From: Aliishimia sp963721175
GTDB lineage: Bacteria; Pseudomonadota; Alphaproteobacteria; Rhodobacterales; Rhodobacteraceae
Direction: 5' to 3'
Assembly: GCA_963721175.1 (NCBI GenBank)
Contig: CAVRIG010000006.1
Coordinates: 62,001 to 126,000, forward strand
Length of the DNA stretch: 64,000 nucleotides
Shown: positions 27,451 through 36,491 of the stretch, piece by piece
How the letters are laid out: every line of letters starts with the position of its first letter
Numbering within the stretch: position 1 is the first letter of the stretch
The notes under the pieces: generated by a model
What the model saw: the letters and a program-made list of their open reading frames with translations, nothing else
What the model was told of the DNA's origin: nothing
The model's database searches: none
Translations under genes and position numbers: made by a program

Positions 27451-28502
27451 AAGCGTTTCGACGTTAACCCGAGACATATCCGGCTGCCGTGAAGTAGTTC
27501 CAGCACTCCTGCGTGTCGTAGAGATCACAAATCGCACCGATGGCGTCGAACACCTGTGTGAATGTTCGTGCGCCGATCTTTCGGAGATGAGCCTTGAGCT
27601 TGGAGAAGGCCTGTTCGATTGGGTTCAGGTCGGGCGAGTAGGGTGGCAGGTAGAGAAACCAGCATCCGTGGTCTCGGAGTGCGCAGGCGGCCTCGACGTT
27701 TCGGTGAGTGGCCAAGTTGTCGAGAACGACGACGGTGCCGGGCTCGATCTCGGGCACCAGCACCTTGCGGACGTAGGTGGCAAAGGCCGGGCCGTCCATC
27801 GCGCCCTTGATCACCCAGGGCGCGATCAGCGCGTCCGCCGTGAGCCCCGCGATCAGGGTCTGCGTGCCCCAGCTGCCGAACGGGGCATCCATGGTCAGGC
27901 GCTTACCGCGCGGGGCTCGCCCGCGGAGGCGCGTGAGGTTCGTCTTCACGGCGGTTTCGTCGAGAAACACCACCCGCTCGGGCCGAGCGGCGATGGCGGG
28001 GAGACGATGCCTCATCCAGTCGGCACGCTGTCGCCTTACCCTTGCGCGGCGGCGTTCGGTGGCGACCAGCGACTTTTTTTGTACGTGAAGCCGAGCCGGG
28101 TCAGCAGCTTGGCGATGGACGAGTGGTGGACCTGGACCCCCTCCGCCTCGGCAAGCGCGTCGCGCAACTCGAAGAGCGTGATGTCGGGGTCCTGCGCGAC
28201 CAGTTCTTCGATGAAGGCCCGGTGCGGCGCCAACTTGCCCGACCCGGGCGGGCGACCCTGAACCGCCGGATCGGCATGTCCCCTCGTCCTGATCTGCCGC
28301 GCCCATCGGGCGCCGGTAGCGGGCGAAACCTTCAGTCGCGCCGCAGCGGCACGCCCGCTCAATCCTTCCTCAATGTACGTCCGAAACCGCGATCGAAGCG
28401 CTGACGGCAAAGGTGCTGACATGATCCATCCTCCTGAACAGGATGAATCACACCGCGTCCCTCATGGGAATCCCCACAATTCAAGTTTTGGCCGAAAGGC
28501 TT
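27451..28502 (-). mobile_element. IS630-family insertion sequence, copy A (about 1052 bp)
   Basis: Terminal inverted repeats AAGCGTTTCGACG (left) and AAGCCTTTCGGCC (right end read inward), ten of thirteen matching, each bordered by TA (27449-27450 and 28503-28504). The TA at 28503-28504 is shared with the next element. TA duplication at the target is the rule for IS630/Tc1-type elements. It contains a two-frame transposase. Confidence 0.85.
27464..28422 (-). CDS. IS630-family transposase, two frames joined by -1 frameshift
   Basis: Cut-and-paste DDE transposase. Frame one (28422-28036) carries the N-terminal helix-turn-helix (SGRAAAARLKVSPATGARWA) and ends soon after GFTYKK. Frame two continues KSLVATERRRARVRRQRADW, then the catalytic domain: VVFLDETAVKTN (first Asp), VVVLDNLATHRN (second Asp) and YLPPYSPDLNPIEQAFSKLK (final Glu). 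The frames meet at a run of seven A followed by G (28073-28079), and a -1 slip there restores the full protein. Programmed frameshifting at such runs is known for many IS630 members. Confidence 0.88.
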
Positions 28503-28504
28503 TA

Positions 28505-29561
28505 GAGCGCATCGCAGTCAATCGGCCTCATAGCCGGCCGCTTTGAAGTAGTTGTAGCACTCCTCGTCTGAGAAGAGGTCGCAGACATGTCCGACGGCGG
28601 CCCAAAGCTGATCGTAGGTCCGTGCGGCGGCTTTCCTGACCAGTGCCTTGAGTTTTGAGAAGGCCATCTCGATGGGATTGAGATCGGGGCTATAGGGCGG
28701 CAAGAAGAGGAACCAGGCACCGATGGCATGTAGAGCTGCTGCGGCGCCGGGGCTCTTGTGGCTCGACAGGTTGTCGAGAATGACGACGTCGCCTTCGCGC
28801 AGCGTCGGCCGTAGTTGGGTTTCGGTGTAGAGGCTGAACATCTCGCCGTTCATCGCTCCGTCGATGACCCAGGGTGCGTCCAGGCGATCATGGCGGAGGG
28901 CGGCGACGAAGGTCTGGGTCCGCCAGTGGCCGAACGGCGCGTGATCCGTGAGGCGCTGGCCGCAGGGCGCCCAGCCGGTGGTCTTGGCCATGTTGGTTTT
29001 GACCGAGGTCTCGTCCAGAAAAGCCAGACGCTCCAGATGGTTGGCCATGAAGGGCTGGCGCTTGGCGATCCAGATGCGGCGCAGGCCGGCAACATCCTTG
29101 CGCTTCTGCTCAAGCGCTTGGAGGTCTTTTTTTGTGCGTCAGCCCGAGACCGCGCAGCGTCCGCCAGACGGTGCCGCGATGGACGGCGATGCCATGAGTT
29201 TCGGCCAGTTCTGCGGCCAATTCGTCGAGCGTGATTTCACCCTTGGCGGCGACGCGAGCCTCGATCCAGCCGGTCACGCCCGCCAGCTTGCCGTGCCCGC
29301 CGCCGTTACCTTGGGGCCGCGGCGCCAGCGATCCGGTGTCGCGCCGCAGCTTGATCAGATCGTTCACAAATCTCGGCGAGACCCGGAAGTGCCGCGCCGC
29401 CTCGCGGTGTCCGTGCCCCTCATCCACGAAGGAAACAACACGCTCACGCAATTCCACTGGATGTGCCTTACCCATCTGCGACCCCCATATCTGGCTCGCC
29501 GGAAGGGAATCACATTACAATCGCTCTGGGAATCCTGAATCGGATCGACCGCGACACGCTC
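28505..29561 (-). mobile_element. IS630-family insertion sequence, copy B (about 1057 bp)
   Basis: Terminal inverted repeats GAGCGCATCGCAGTCAATCG (left) and GAGCGTGTCGCGGTCGATCC (right end read inward), about 16 of 21 matching. TA flanks at 28503-28504 and 29562-29563. It abuts copy A in the same orientation with a single shared TA. Sequence and inverted repeats differ from copy A, so these are two different IS630 subgroups, not a duplication. Confidence 0.85.
28518..29475 (-). CDS. IS630-family transposase (copy B), frame interrupted at an A7 run
   Basis: Frame one (29475-29110) begins MGKAHPVELRERVVSF, a helix-turn-helix half (HREAARHFRVSPRFVNDLIK), and ends just after GLTHKK. The catalytic half lies in another frame: DLQALEQKRKDVAG, LAFLDETSVKTNMAKTTGW, VVILDNLSSHKS and FLPPYSPDLNPIEMAFSKLK, to the stop at 28518-28520. 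The joint is again seven A plus G (29127-29133), but here the restoring shift is +1 (or -2), not -1. Either this copy is inactive, or the run has one surplus A; with A6 the gene would be one continuous frame. Confidence 0.82.
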
Positions 29562-29662
29562 TAGTCGTGGACGACGGTCGTTCCGAACCTGCGACCGCCG
29601 GCCTGTCCCCGGCGGCAAAAGCGAGCAAAACGTCGTCGTCTCATGCTCGATCAGCGGCCATT

Positions 29663-30802
29663 TCAACCGCGCCAGATCCAGCCTCCGCCCAGCACGCGGC
29701 TTCCCTCGGACTCGTAGAACACGCAGGCCTGACCCGGGCTGACGCCCTGCTCGGGTGACAGCAGTTCGACCTCCGCTTCCGTCTCCGACAGCGGGTGCAG
29801 AACCGCCTCCGCCGGTGGGCGGGTCGAGCGGACACGAACCCGGATCTCGCGGCTCTCGCAGTCGCCCATTTGCCCGTCACCCAGCCAGTTGACCTCCCGC
29901 ACCGGAACGCGTCGCGTCGCGAGCAACTCGCGCGGACCGACGACAACGCGCCGTGTCTCCGTGTCCAGCTTCACCACGTAGAGCGGCTCATCGAGGCCAC
30001 CGATGCCGAGGCCCCGCCGCTGCCCGATCGTGTAGTCGATGACGCCGGAATGCTCGCCCAGCACTCGACCGTCCACGTGCACGATCTCTCCCGGGGCCTC
30101 CGCCTCGGGACGCAGCTTGCGAATGACGGCGGCGTAATCGCCATTCGGCACGAAGCAGATATCCTGGCTGTCCGGCTTCGACGCGACCCGCAGCCCGTAT
30201 CGCGCCGCCAACTCGCGCGTCGCGTCCTTGGAGGGCAGATGGCCCAACGGAAACCGCAGGTAATCCAGCTGGTCCGGAGTGGTCGAAAACAGGAAATAGG
30301 ATTGATCGCGCGCTGAGTCCGTCGCGGCATGCAACTCCGGACCGAACGTGCCGACCTTGCGCTGGATGTAATGCCCGGTGGCCATGCAATCGGCCTCCAG
30401 ATCCTTCGCCGTTTCCAGCAGATCGCGGAACTTCACACGCTCGTTGCACCGGATGCAGGGCACGGGCGTCGAGCCGGCGAGGTAGCTCTCAGCAAACTCG
30501 TCGATCACCGCGTCGCGAAAGACATTCTCGTAATCCAGCACGTAGTGCGGGAAGCCCATGTCCTCCGCCACCCGGCGCGCATCGTGGATGTCGAGTCCGG
30601 CGCAGCACGCACCCTTCTTGGCCAGCGCAGCACCATGGTCATAGAGCTGAAGCGTCACGCCGACGACGTCGTAGCCTTCTTCCTTCAGCATCGCGGCCAC
30701 GACCGAACTGTCGACGCCGCCGGACATGGCGACCACGACCCGCGTGTGGGCAGGCGGCTTGGGGAACCCAAGCGAGTTCAAAGGCGGATGCGAATCGAGC
30801 AT
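29663..30802 (-). CDS. mnmA: tRNA-specific 2-thiouridylase MnmA
   Basis: Thiolates U34 of Lys, Glu and Gln tRNAs. The 379 residues start at Met 30802 (MLDSHPPLNSLGFPKPPAHTRVVVAMSGGVDSS); the frame extends 22 residues upstream without homology. PP-loop ATP site AMSGGVDSSV; catalytic Cys in PCIRCNERVKF and second Cys in DSQDICFVPNGDY; tRNA-binding YTIGQRRGLGIG. It is divergent from sciP with 118 bases between. Copy B of the IS pair ends 100 bases beyond its 3' end, so the gene is intact. Confidence 0.96.
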   Translation of the reverse strand: MLDSHPPLNSLGFPKPPAHTRVVVAMSGGVDSSVVAAMLKEEGYDVVGVTLQLYDHGAALAKKGACCAGLDIHDARRVAEDMGFPHYVLDYENVFRDAVIDEFAESYLAGSTPVPCIRCNERVKFRDLLETAKDLEADCMATGHYIQRKVGTFGPELHAATDSARDQSYFLFSTTPDQLDYLRFPLGHLPSKDATRELAARYGLRVASKPDSQDICFVPNGDYAAVIRKLRPEAEAPGEIVHVDGRVLGEHSGVIDYTIGQRRGLGIGGLDEPLYVVKLDTETRRVVVGPRELLATRRVPVREVNWLGDGQMGDCESREIRVRVRSTRPPAEAVLHPLSETEAEVELLSPEQGVSPGQACVFYESEGSRVLGGGWIWRG

Positions 30803-30920
30803 TAATCCCTCGGCAGAAGTCTGCGCGAATATAGGAAAATCCGAAATACTCTCAAGTCCCCGGTTCACTGCGTCTTAAACATCCTCGGGCCATCTGGAGG
30901 CGCTTCCAGAGGATGGATCG

Positions 30921-31199
30921 ATGTACCTTAAAAAAGTTGAAGGCCCGCGTGCAGTGTCGCTTCCCGATGGCTCGGTCCTGAGCCGGGCGGATCTTCCGCC
31001 CGAAAACACGCGGCGCTGGGTTGTATCTCGCAAGATCGCGGTCGTTCGCGGCGTACTTTACGGCTTGATGACCAAGAGCGAAGCCCTTGAAAAATATGGC
31101 CTCAGCGACGAAGAGTTCGCAAGCTGGGTCAGGGCCGTGGCCGAACATGGCGAGGACGCGCTGAAGGCCACCGCGATACAGAAGTATAGACAACCATAG
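30921..31199 (+). CDS. sciP: SciP-like CtrA inhibitor (DUF1153)
   Basis: Small helix-turn-helix protein that in Caulobacter binds CtrA and blocks its transcription activation late in the cell cycle. The 92 residues begin MYLKKVEGPRAVSLPDGS and contain the family core ENTRRWVVSRKIAVVRGVLYGL and EALEKYGLSDEEFASWV. Immediately upstream of ctrA on the same strand, as usual in Rhodobacterales. An AGAGGATG-type site precedes the ATG. Confidence 0.92.
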   Translation: MYLKKVEGPRAVSLPDGSVLSRADLPPENTRRWVVSRKIAVVRGVLYGLMTKSEALEKYGLSDEEFASWVRAVAEHGEDALKATAIQKYRQP

Positions 31200-31225
31200 G
31201 TTGCTCTGTTAAAAAATGAACGTGA

Positions 31226-31241
31226 TTAACGCCGGATTAAC
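31226..31241 (+). promoter_or_regulatory. CtrA-binding site in the ctrA promoter
   Basis: TTAA-CGCCGGA-TTAA followed by C: a perfect TTAA-N7-TTAA(C) CtrA box, 54 bases before the ctrA start at 31295. This predicts autoregulation, as known for Caulobacter ctrA. The spacing and both half-sites are exact; binding itself is inferred. Confidence 0.75.
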
Positions 31242-31294
31242 CCTTTTCTAGGAGAAGGTACGTCAAAGTAAACAAGCCGTAATCGGAGCGAATG

Positions 31295-32008
31295 ATGCGC
31301 GTTCTTCTCGTCGAAGATGACCCCACGACGTCCAAGAGCATCGAGTTGATGCTGACACACGCCAACCTCAATGTCTACGCGACGGATCTGGGAGAGGAGG
31401 GGATCGATCTTGCCAAGCTCTACGATTACGACCTGATCCTGCTGGATCTGGGACTGCCGGACATGAACGGCCACGAGGTTCTGCGCCAGCTGCGTCTCGC
31501 GCGGATCGAAACGCCGATCCTCATCCTGTCCGGTGCGGACGATACCGAAAACAAACTCAAGGGTTTCGGGTTCGGCGCCGACGATTATCTGACCAAGCCG
31601 TTCCATCGCGAAGAGCTGGTCGCGCGCATCCATGCCATCATCCGTCGCTCCAAGGGTCACTCGCAGTCGGTGATCGAGACCGGCCAGATTTCCGTCAACC
31701 TCGACGCCAAAACGGTGACGGTCGACAGCAAGCCGGTGCACCTGACCGGCAAGGAGTACCAGATGCTGGAGCTTCTGTCGCTCCGCAAGGGCACGACGCT
31801 GACCAAGGAGATGTTCCTCAACCATCTCTATGGCGGCATGGACGAGCCCGAATTGAAGATCATCGACGTCTTCATCTGCAAGCTGCGCAAGAAGCTGAGC
31901 ACGGCAACCGGCGGTGACAACTACATCGAGACGGTCTGGGGGCGGGGGTATGTGCTCCGCGATCCCGAACCTTCGATGGATCAGAAAAAGCTGGCGATCG
32001 GCGCCTGA
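31295..32008 (+). CDS. ctrA: Cell-cycle response regulator CtrA
   Basis: OmpR-type master regulator of cell cycle, motility and gene-transfer-agent programmes in alphaproteobacteria. Receiver domain 1-120: acidic pocket VEDDPTT, phospho-acceptor Asp51 in LILLDLGLPDMNG, Lys in DDYLTKPF. DNA-binding winged helix about 125-230 (LTGKEYQMLELLSLRKGTTL, and IIDVFICKLRKKL). Two tandem ATGs exist at 31292 and 31295; the second sits at better spacing from GGAG and matches the usual MRVLLVEDD start. A perfect CtrA box lies upstream, and a strong terminator separates it from ligA. Confidence 0.97.
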   Translation: MRVLLVEDDPTTSKSIELMLTHANLNVYATDLGEEGIDLAKLYDYDLILLDLGLPDMNGHEVLRQLRLARIETPILILSGADDTENKLKGFGFGADDYLTKPFHREELVARIHAIIRRSKGHSQSVIETGQISVNLDAKTVTVDSKPVHLTGKEYQMLELLSLRKGTTLTKEMFLNHLYGGMDEPELKIIDVFICKLRKKLSTATGGDNYIETVWGRGYVLRDPEPSMDQKKLAIGA

Positions 32009-32041
32009 TCAGGCACGCTCGGCACAGCAACCGGTTTCCTC

Positions 32042-32071
32042 ACGCCGTCCCGCACTCTGGGACGGCGTTTT
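32042..32071 (+). terminator. Rho-independent terminator after ctrA
   Basis: ACGCCGTCCC-GCACTCT-GGGACGGCGT, a ten-base-pair perfect stem followed by TTT, 34 bases after the ctrA stop. It isolates ctrA from ligA. Confidence 0.9.
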
Positions 32072-32164
32072 GCATTTGGCAGTCTCCTCCTCACCGCTGT
32101 GCACGGCCTCTGGACCGTTCCCGAACTGCGGCTTATTGGTTGGCCATCGCGACAGGGGTGACGG

Positions 32165-34291
32165 ATGGCTGCGGAGAAGGACGTTCAGGCGCTGACACGG
32201 GCGGAGGCCATCGACGAGCTGGCCCGGCTGAGCGACCTGATCGCGCGGGCCAATACCGCCTATCACGGCGAGGATGCCCCCGACATCAGCGACGCCGAAT
32301 ATGATCGCCTGAAGCGCCGCAACGCCGAGATCGAGGCGAGTTTCCCGGATCTGAAACGCGCGGACAGCCCTTCGGAGCGGGTGGGTGCCGCGCCCGCCGA
32401 AGGTTTCGCCAAGGTCACCCATTCGCTCCGGATGCTGTCCCTGGGCAACGCGTTCGACGACGAGGACGTGGTTGAGTTCGACACCTCCGTCCGGAAGTAT
32501 CTCGGCCTGTCGCCGGATGCACCTCTGTCCTACACGTCGGAGCCAAAGATCGACGGGCTGTCGCTGTCGCTGCGCTACGAGAGCGGCGAGCTGGTCCGGG
32601 CGGCGACGCGCGGCGACGGGCAGGTCGGCGAGAACGTGACGGGCAATGCGCTCACGATCACCGACATTCCCGAAAAGATCACCGATGCGCCGGACGTGCT
32701 GGAGGTGCGCGGCGAAGTCTACATGAGCCACGAGGATTTCGCCGCGCTGAACGACCGGCAGCAAGAGAGCGGCGGCAAGACCTTCGCCAACCCCCGGAAT
32801 GCGGCCGCGGGATCGCTGCGCCAGCTCGACAGCCGGATCACCGCGAAACGCCCCTTGAGGTTTTTCGCCTATGCCTGGGGGGAGGTATCGGCGCCGTTGG
32901 CGGACACGCAGAAGGGCGCGATCGACCGTCTGGCGGAGTTCGGTTTCGCCACCAATCCGCTCACCACGCTTTGCGATGGGCCGGAGGAGATGCTGGCGCA
33001 CTACCGCGAGATCGAGGCGCAGCGGGCGACGCTGGACTATGACATCGACGGTGTCGTCTACAAGGTGGACGATCTGGGGCTGCAGGCGCGCCTCGGCTAC
33101 CGCTCCACCACCCCGCGTTGGGCCGTGGCGCACAAGTTCCCGGCTGAGCTCGCCTGGACGCGGCTCGAGGCGATCGACATCCAGGTGGGCCGCACCGGCG
33201 CGCTCTCGCCCGTCGCACGTCTGACGCCGGTGACGGTTGGCGGCGTCGTGGTGTCGAACGCGACGCTGCACAACGAGGATTACATCGCCGGGCGCGACAA
33301 CCGCGGCAAGGTGATCCGGGCCGATGAGACCGGTGAGGCCAAGGACATCCGCGTCGGCGACTGGGTTCAGGTCTACCGCGCAGGCGACGTGATTCCGAAG
33401 GTGTCGGACGTCGATCTGTCGCGCCGGCCCGAGGATGCGGTGCCGTTCGCGTTTCCCGATATCTGCCCGGAATGCGGCAGCCCCGCGGTGCGCGAGCCCG
33501 GCGATGCTGTCCATCGCTGCACCGGTGGTCTCATCTGTCCCGCTCAGGCCGTCGAGAAGCTGAAGCACTTCGTCTCCCGTGCCGCATTCGACATCGAAGG
33601 GTTGGGGTCCAAGCAGGTGGAGCAATTCTACCGGGACGAATGGATCGCCGAGCCTGCGGATATCTTCACGCTGGAGGCGCGTCGCGAGGAGGACCTGAGG
33701 AACCGCGAGGGATGGGGCGAGAAATCCGCGGCGAACCTTTTCCAGGCCATCGAGGAACGGCGTCGCATCCCACTGGGCCGGATGCTGTTTGCGCTGGGGA
33801 TCCGGCATGTGGGGGAGCAGGCGGCGAACTTGCTGGCGCGGAATTACGGCAGCTGGGACGCACTGGAGGACGGCGTACGGCAGGCGGCGGACCGGGAGAG
33901 CGACGCCTGGGCCAATCTCCTCGCCATCGACGGGGTCGGCGAGGTGATGGCGCAATCGCTGGTGGATGCATTCGCCAACGAGGCCGAACGTGCCTCGATC
34001 GATCGGCTGGTGGAGCAGCTGGAGATCGAAGATGCCGCGCGCCCGGCGACCGACGGCAGCCCGGTCGCGGGCAAGACGGTGGTCTTCACCGGTACGCTCG
34101 AGCGCATGACCCGCGCCGAAGCCAAGTCGCGTGCAGAAGCGTTGGGAGCCAAGGTCTCCGGCTCGGTCAGCGCCAAGACCGACCTCGTCGTGGCGGGCCC
34201 CGGCGCAGGATCGAAGGCAAAGAAAGCGCAGGAGTTGGGCGTCGAAACCATCGACGAAGACGGCTGGTTCGACCTGATCTCGGGCGCATGA
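32165..34291 (+). CDS. ligA: NAD-dependent DNA ligase LigA
   Basis: Seals nicks in replication and repair. 708 residues with complete domain order: Ia region (YDRLKRRNAEIEASFPDL), adenylation with catalytic Lys128 in EPKIDGLSLS, OB fold, Cys4 zinc finger (CPECGSP ... HRCTGGLICPAQ), helix-hairpin-helix repeats (about 490-600) and C-terminal BRCT domain (GKTVVFTGTLERMTRAEAK). The stop overlaps the recG start as ATGA. Confidence 0.97.
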   Translation: MAAEKDVQALTRAEAIDELARLSDLIARANTAYHGEDAPDISDAEYDRLKRRNAEIEASFPDLKRADSPSERVGAAPAEGFAKVTHSLRMLSLGNAFDDEDVVEFDTSVRKYLGLSPDAPLSYTSEPKIDGLSLSLRYESGELVRAATRGDGQVGENVTGNALTITDIPEKITDAPDVLEVRGEVYMSHEDFAALNDRQQESGGKTFANPRNAAAGSLRQLDSRITAKRPLRFFAYAWGEVSAPLADTQKGAIDRLAEFGFATNPLTTLCDGPEEMLAHYREIEAQRATLDYDIDGVVYKVDDLGLQARLGYRSTTPRWAVAHKFPAELAWTRLEAIDIQVGRTGALSPVARLTPVTVGGVVVSNATLHNEDYIAGRDNRGKVIRADETGEAKDIRVGDWVQVYRAGDVIPKVSDVDLSRRPEDAVPFAFPDICPECGSPAVREPGDAVHRCTGGLICPAQAVEKLKHFVSRAAFDIEGLGSKQVEQFYRDEWIAEPADIFTLEARREEDLRNREGWGEKSAANLFQAIEERRRIPLGRMLFALGIRHVGEQAANLLARNYGSWDALEDGVRQAADRESDAWANLLAIDGVGEVMAQSLVDAFANEAERASIDRLVEQLEIEDAARPATDGSPVAGKTVVFTGTLERMTRAEAKSRAEALGAKVSGSVSAKTDLVVAGPGAGSKAKKAQELGVETIDEDGWFDLISGA

Positions 34292-36378
34292 CCGGACGGC
34301 CGCCGATCCTCTTTCCGCTGTTCGCCGGTCTCGAAACGCTGGACGGGATCGGCCCGAAGACGGCGCGTGCCATGGCGGCGCTGACGATCGAGGCGCCGCG
34401 CGACCTGCTCTACACGCTGCCGGCGTCCGGCATCGACCGGGAGCGGCGCGATACCGTGCAGGGCGCCGACTTGCCGGGCGTCGTGACCGTCTGCGTCACC
34501 GTGGGTCGGCATCGGCCGCCCAGCACGAAGGGCCGCCCCTACCGGATCGATGTCGAGGACGCACGGACGACGTTTCAGCTGGTCTATTTCCACGCGCGCA
34601 AGGATTACCTCCAGCGGCTATTGCCGACGGGCCAGCGCCGCGTCGTGTCGGGCCGGGCGGAATTCTTCGACGGCATGGTGCAGATGTCCCATCCGGACCA
34701 TGTGCTTCCGGAGGCAGAGGCCGACACGATCCCGCTCTTCGAACCCGTCTATCCCCTGACCTCCGGCCTGACCCAGAAACAGATGGCGAAGGCGGTGGGC
34801 GGTGCTTGCGCCCGGGTACCGGAATTGCCGGAATGGATCGATCCGGCGCAGAAGGATCGGTCGCGCTGGCCGGATCTGGCCACGTCGCTGGCACAGGCGC
34901 ATGCGCCCGAGACGCGTGCCGACCTCGCCCCGACGACGCCCGCGCGGGAACGTCTCGCCTATGACGAATTGCTGGCCCATCAGCTGACCCTCGCGTTGGC
35001 GCGGTCGCGGCAGAAGCGCAAGCCGGGGCGTTCCACCGCCGGAACGGGCGCACTGCAGGACAGGGTGCTGGCGGCGCTGCCCTATCGGCCGACCGGGGCG
35101 CAGACGCATGCTTTGGCGGAGATCGCCGGCGACATGGCCGCGACCACCCGCATGAACCGCCTGTTGCAGGGGGATGTGGGCGCCGGCAAGACGCTGGTCG
35201 CATTCCTCGCGCTGCTGATCGCGGTGGAGGCGGGCGGGCAGGGCGTGATGATGGCGCCGACCGAGATCCTCGCGCGCCAGCATCTGGAAGGATTGCAACC
35301 GCTGGCACAGGACGCGGGCGTGACGCTGGAGATCCTGACCGGACGCGACAAGGGGCGCGAGCGGGAAGCCAAGCTCGTCGCTCTGGCCGCTGGCGAGATA
35401 CGCATCCTCGTCGGCACCCACGCGGTGTTCCAGCAGGACGTGAATTTCGAAGACCTGCGCCTGGCTGTCATCGACGAACAGCATCGGTTCGGCGTGCGGC
35501 AGCGGCTGGAGCTGGGCCGCAAGGGTGACGCCGTCGATGTGCTGGTGATGACAGCGACCCCGATCCCGCGATCTCTGGCGCTATCGCAATACGGCGACAT
35601 GGATGTCTCCGTCCTGGACGAGAAACCCCCAGGGCGCCAACCGATCCGGACCGCGCTGGTCAGCACCGACCGCATGGAGGAGGTGATCGGCCGCCTGCGC
35701 GCCGTAATCGCCGAGGGCCGCCAATGCTACTGGGTCTGCCCGCTGGTCGAGGAAAGCGAGGCCGTGGATCTGGTCGCCGCCGAGGAGCGCTTCAAGCATC
35801 TGCGCGCCGTGTTGGGCGAGGGGCAGGTGGGTCTCGTTCATGGTCAGATGCCGCCTGCCGACAAGGACGCGGCAATGGCGCGGTTCCAGTCCGGCGAGAC
35901 CAAGGTGCTGGTCGCGACCACGGTGATCGAGGTCGGCGTGAACGTGCCCAACGCGACGATCATGGTCATCGAGCGGGCGGAGATTTTCGGGCTTGCGCAG
36001 CTCCACCAGTTGCGTGGGCGCGTCGGGCGCGGGGAGGCGGCATCCACTTGCCTGCTGCTCTACCAGGCGCCGCTGATGGAGGGCGGTCGGCGGCGGCTCG
36101 AGGTCTTGCGGGAAACCGAAGACGGGTTCCGGATCGCGCAGACGGATCTGGAAATGCGCGGCGCGGGAGATCTCATCGGCACGGCGCAATCGGGGCTGCC
36201 GCGATTCCGGGTGGCGGATCTGGAGCAGCAGGCGGCGTTGATGGCGGTCGCGCAATCCGATGCTCGCGCGCTGCTCTCGGCCGACCCGACGCTCGTCACG
36301 AAGCGGGGCGAGGCGGCGCGGCTGCTTCTCTGGCTCATGCGGCAGGACGAAGCGATCCGCCTGATTTCAGTCGGTTAG
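34288..36378 (+). CDS. recG: ATP-dependent DNA helicase RecG
   Basis: Remodels stalled replication forks and branched DNA. 696 residues from the ATG at 34288, which overlaps the ligA stop. N-terminal wedge domain (YFHARKDYLQRLLPTGQRRVV); helicase motif I GDVGAGKT, motif II DEQHRFG, motif III MTATPIPRSL, motif V ATTVIEVGVNVPNA, and motif VI HQLRGRVGRG. Coupling with ligA groups two genome-maintenance genes after ctrA. Confidence 0.97.
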   Translation: MTGRPPILFPLFAGLETLDGIGPKTARAMAALTIEAPRDLLYTLPASGIDRERRDTVQGADLPGVVTVCVTVGRHRPPSTKGRPYRIDVEDARTTFQLVYFHARKDYLQRLLPTGQRRVVSGRAEFFDGMVQMSHPDHVLPEAEADTIPLFEPVYPLTSGLTQKQMAKAVGGACARVPELPEWIDPAQKDRSRWPDLATSLAQAHAPETRADLAPTTPARERLAYDELLAHQLTLALARSRQKRKPGRSTAGTGALQDRVLAALPYRPTGAQTHALAEIAGDMAATTRMNRLLQGDVGAGKTLVAFLALLIAVEAGGQGVMMAPTEILARQHLEGLQPLAQDAGVTLEILTGRDKGREREAKLVALAAGEIRILVGTHAVFQQDVNFEDLRLAVIDEQHRFGVRQRLELGRKGDAVDVLVMTATPIPRSLALSQYGDMDVSVLDEKPPGRQPIRTALVSTDRMEEVIGRLRAVIAEGRQCYWVCPLVEESEAVDLVAAEERFKHLRAVLGEGQVGLVHGQMPPADKDAAMARFQSGETKVLVATTVIEVGVNVPNATIMVIERAEIFGLAQLHQLRGRVGRGEAASTCLLLYQAPLMEGGRRRLEVLRETEDGFRIAQTDLEMRGAGDLIGTAQSGLPRFRVADLEQQAALMAVAQSDARALLSADPTLVTKRGEAARLLLWLMRQDEAIRLISVG

Positions 36379-36416
36379 ACTCGATTGGCGTGCATATTCA
36401 CCTAAAGTTCGCGAAA

Positions 36417-36431
36417 GTTCCTAAAAAGTTC
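36417..36431 (+). promoter_or_regulatory. SOS box (LexA site, alphaproteobacterial GTTC-N7-GTTC)
   Basis: GTTC-CTAAAAA-GTTC, an exact match to the GTTC-N7-GTTC operator described for LexA in Rhodobacter and other alphaproteobacteria. An extra GTTC lies at 36407-36410. The box ends directly before TTTACA (36432-36437), which could be a -35 element, so LexA binding would block it. It is 61 bases upstream of the small membrane ORF and 39 bases after recG. Confidence 0.65.
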
Positions 36432-36491
36432 TTTACAGATTGTTCCTGATATGAGAACAAAGTGGCAACAAATCGGAAAGGAGGCACCGCG

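Noticed and set aside
31216..31251. Eleven-codon leader peptide (MNVINAGLTLF) before ctrA
   Set aside because: No ribosome site and it coincides with the CtrA box; no attenuator structure follows.
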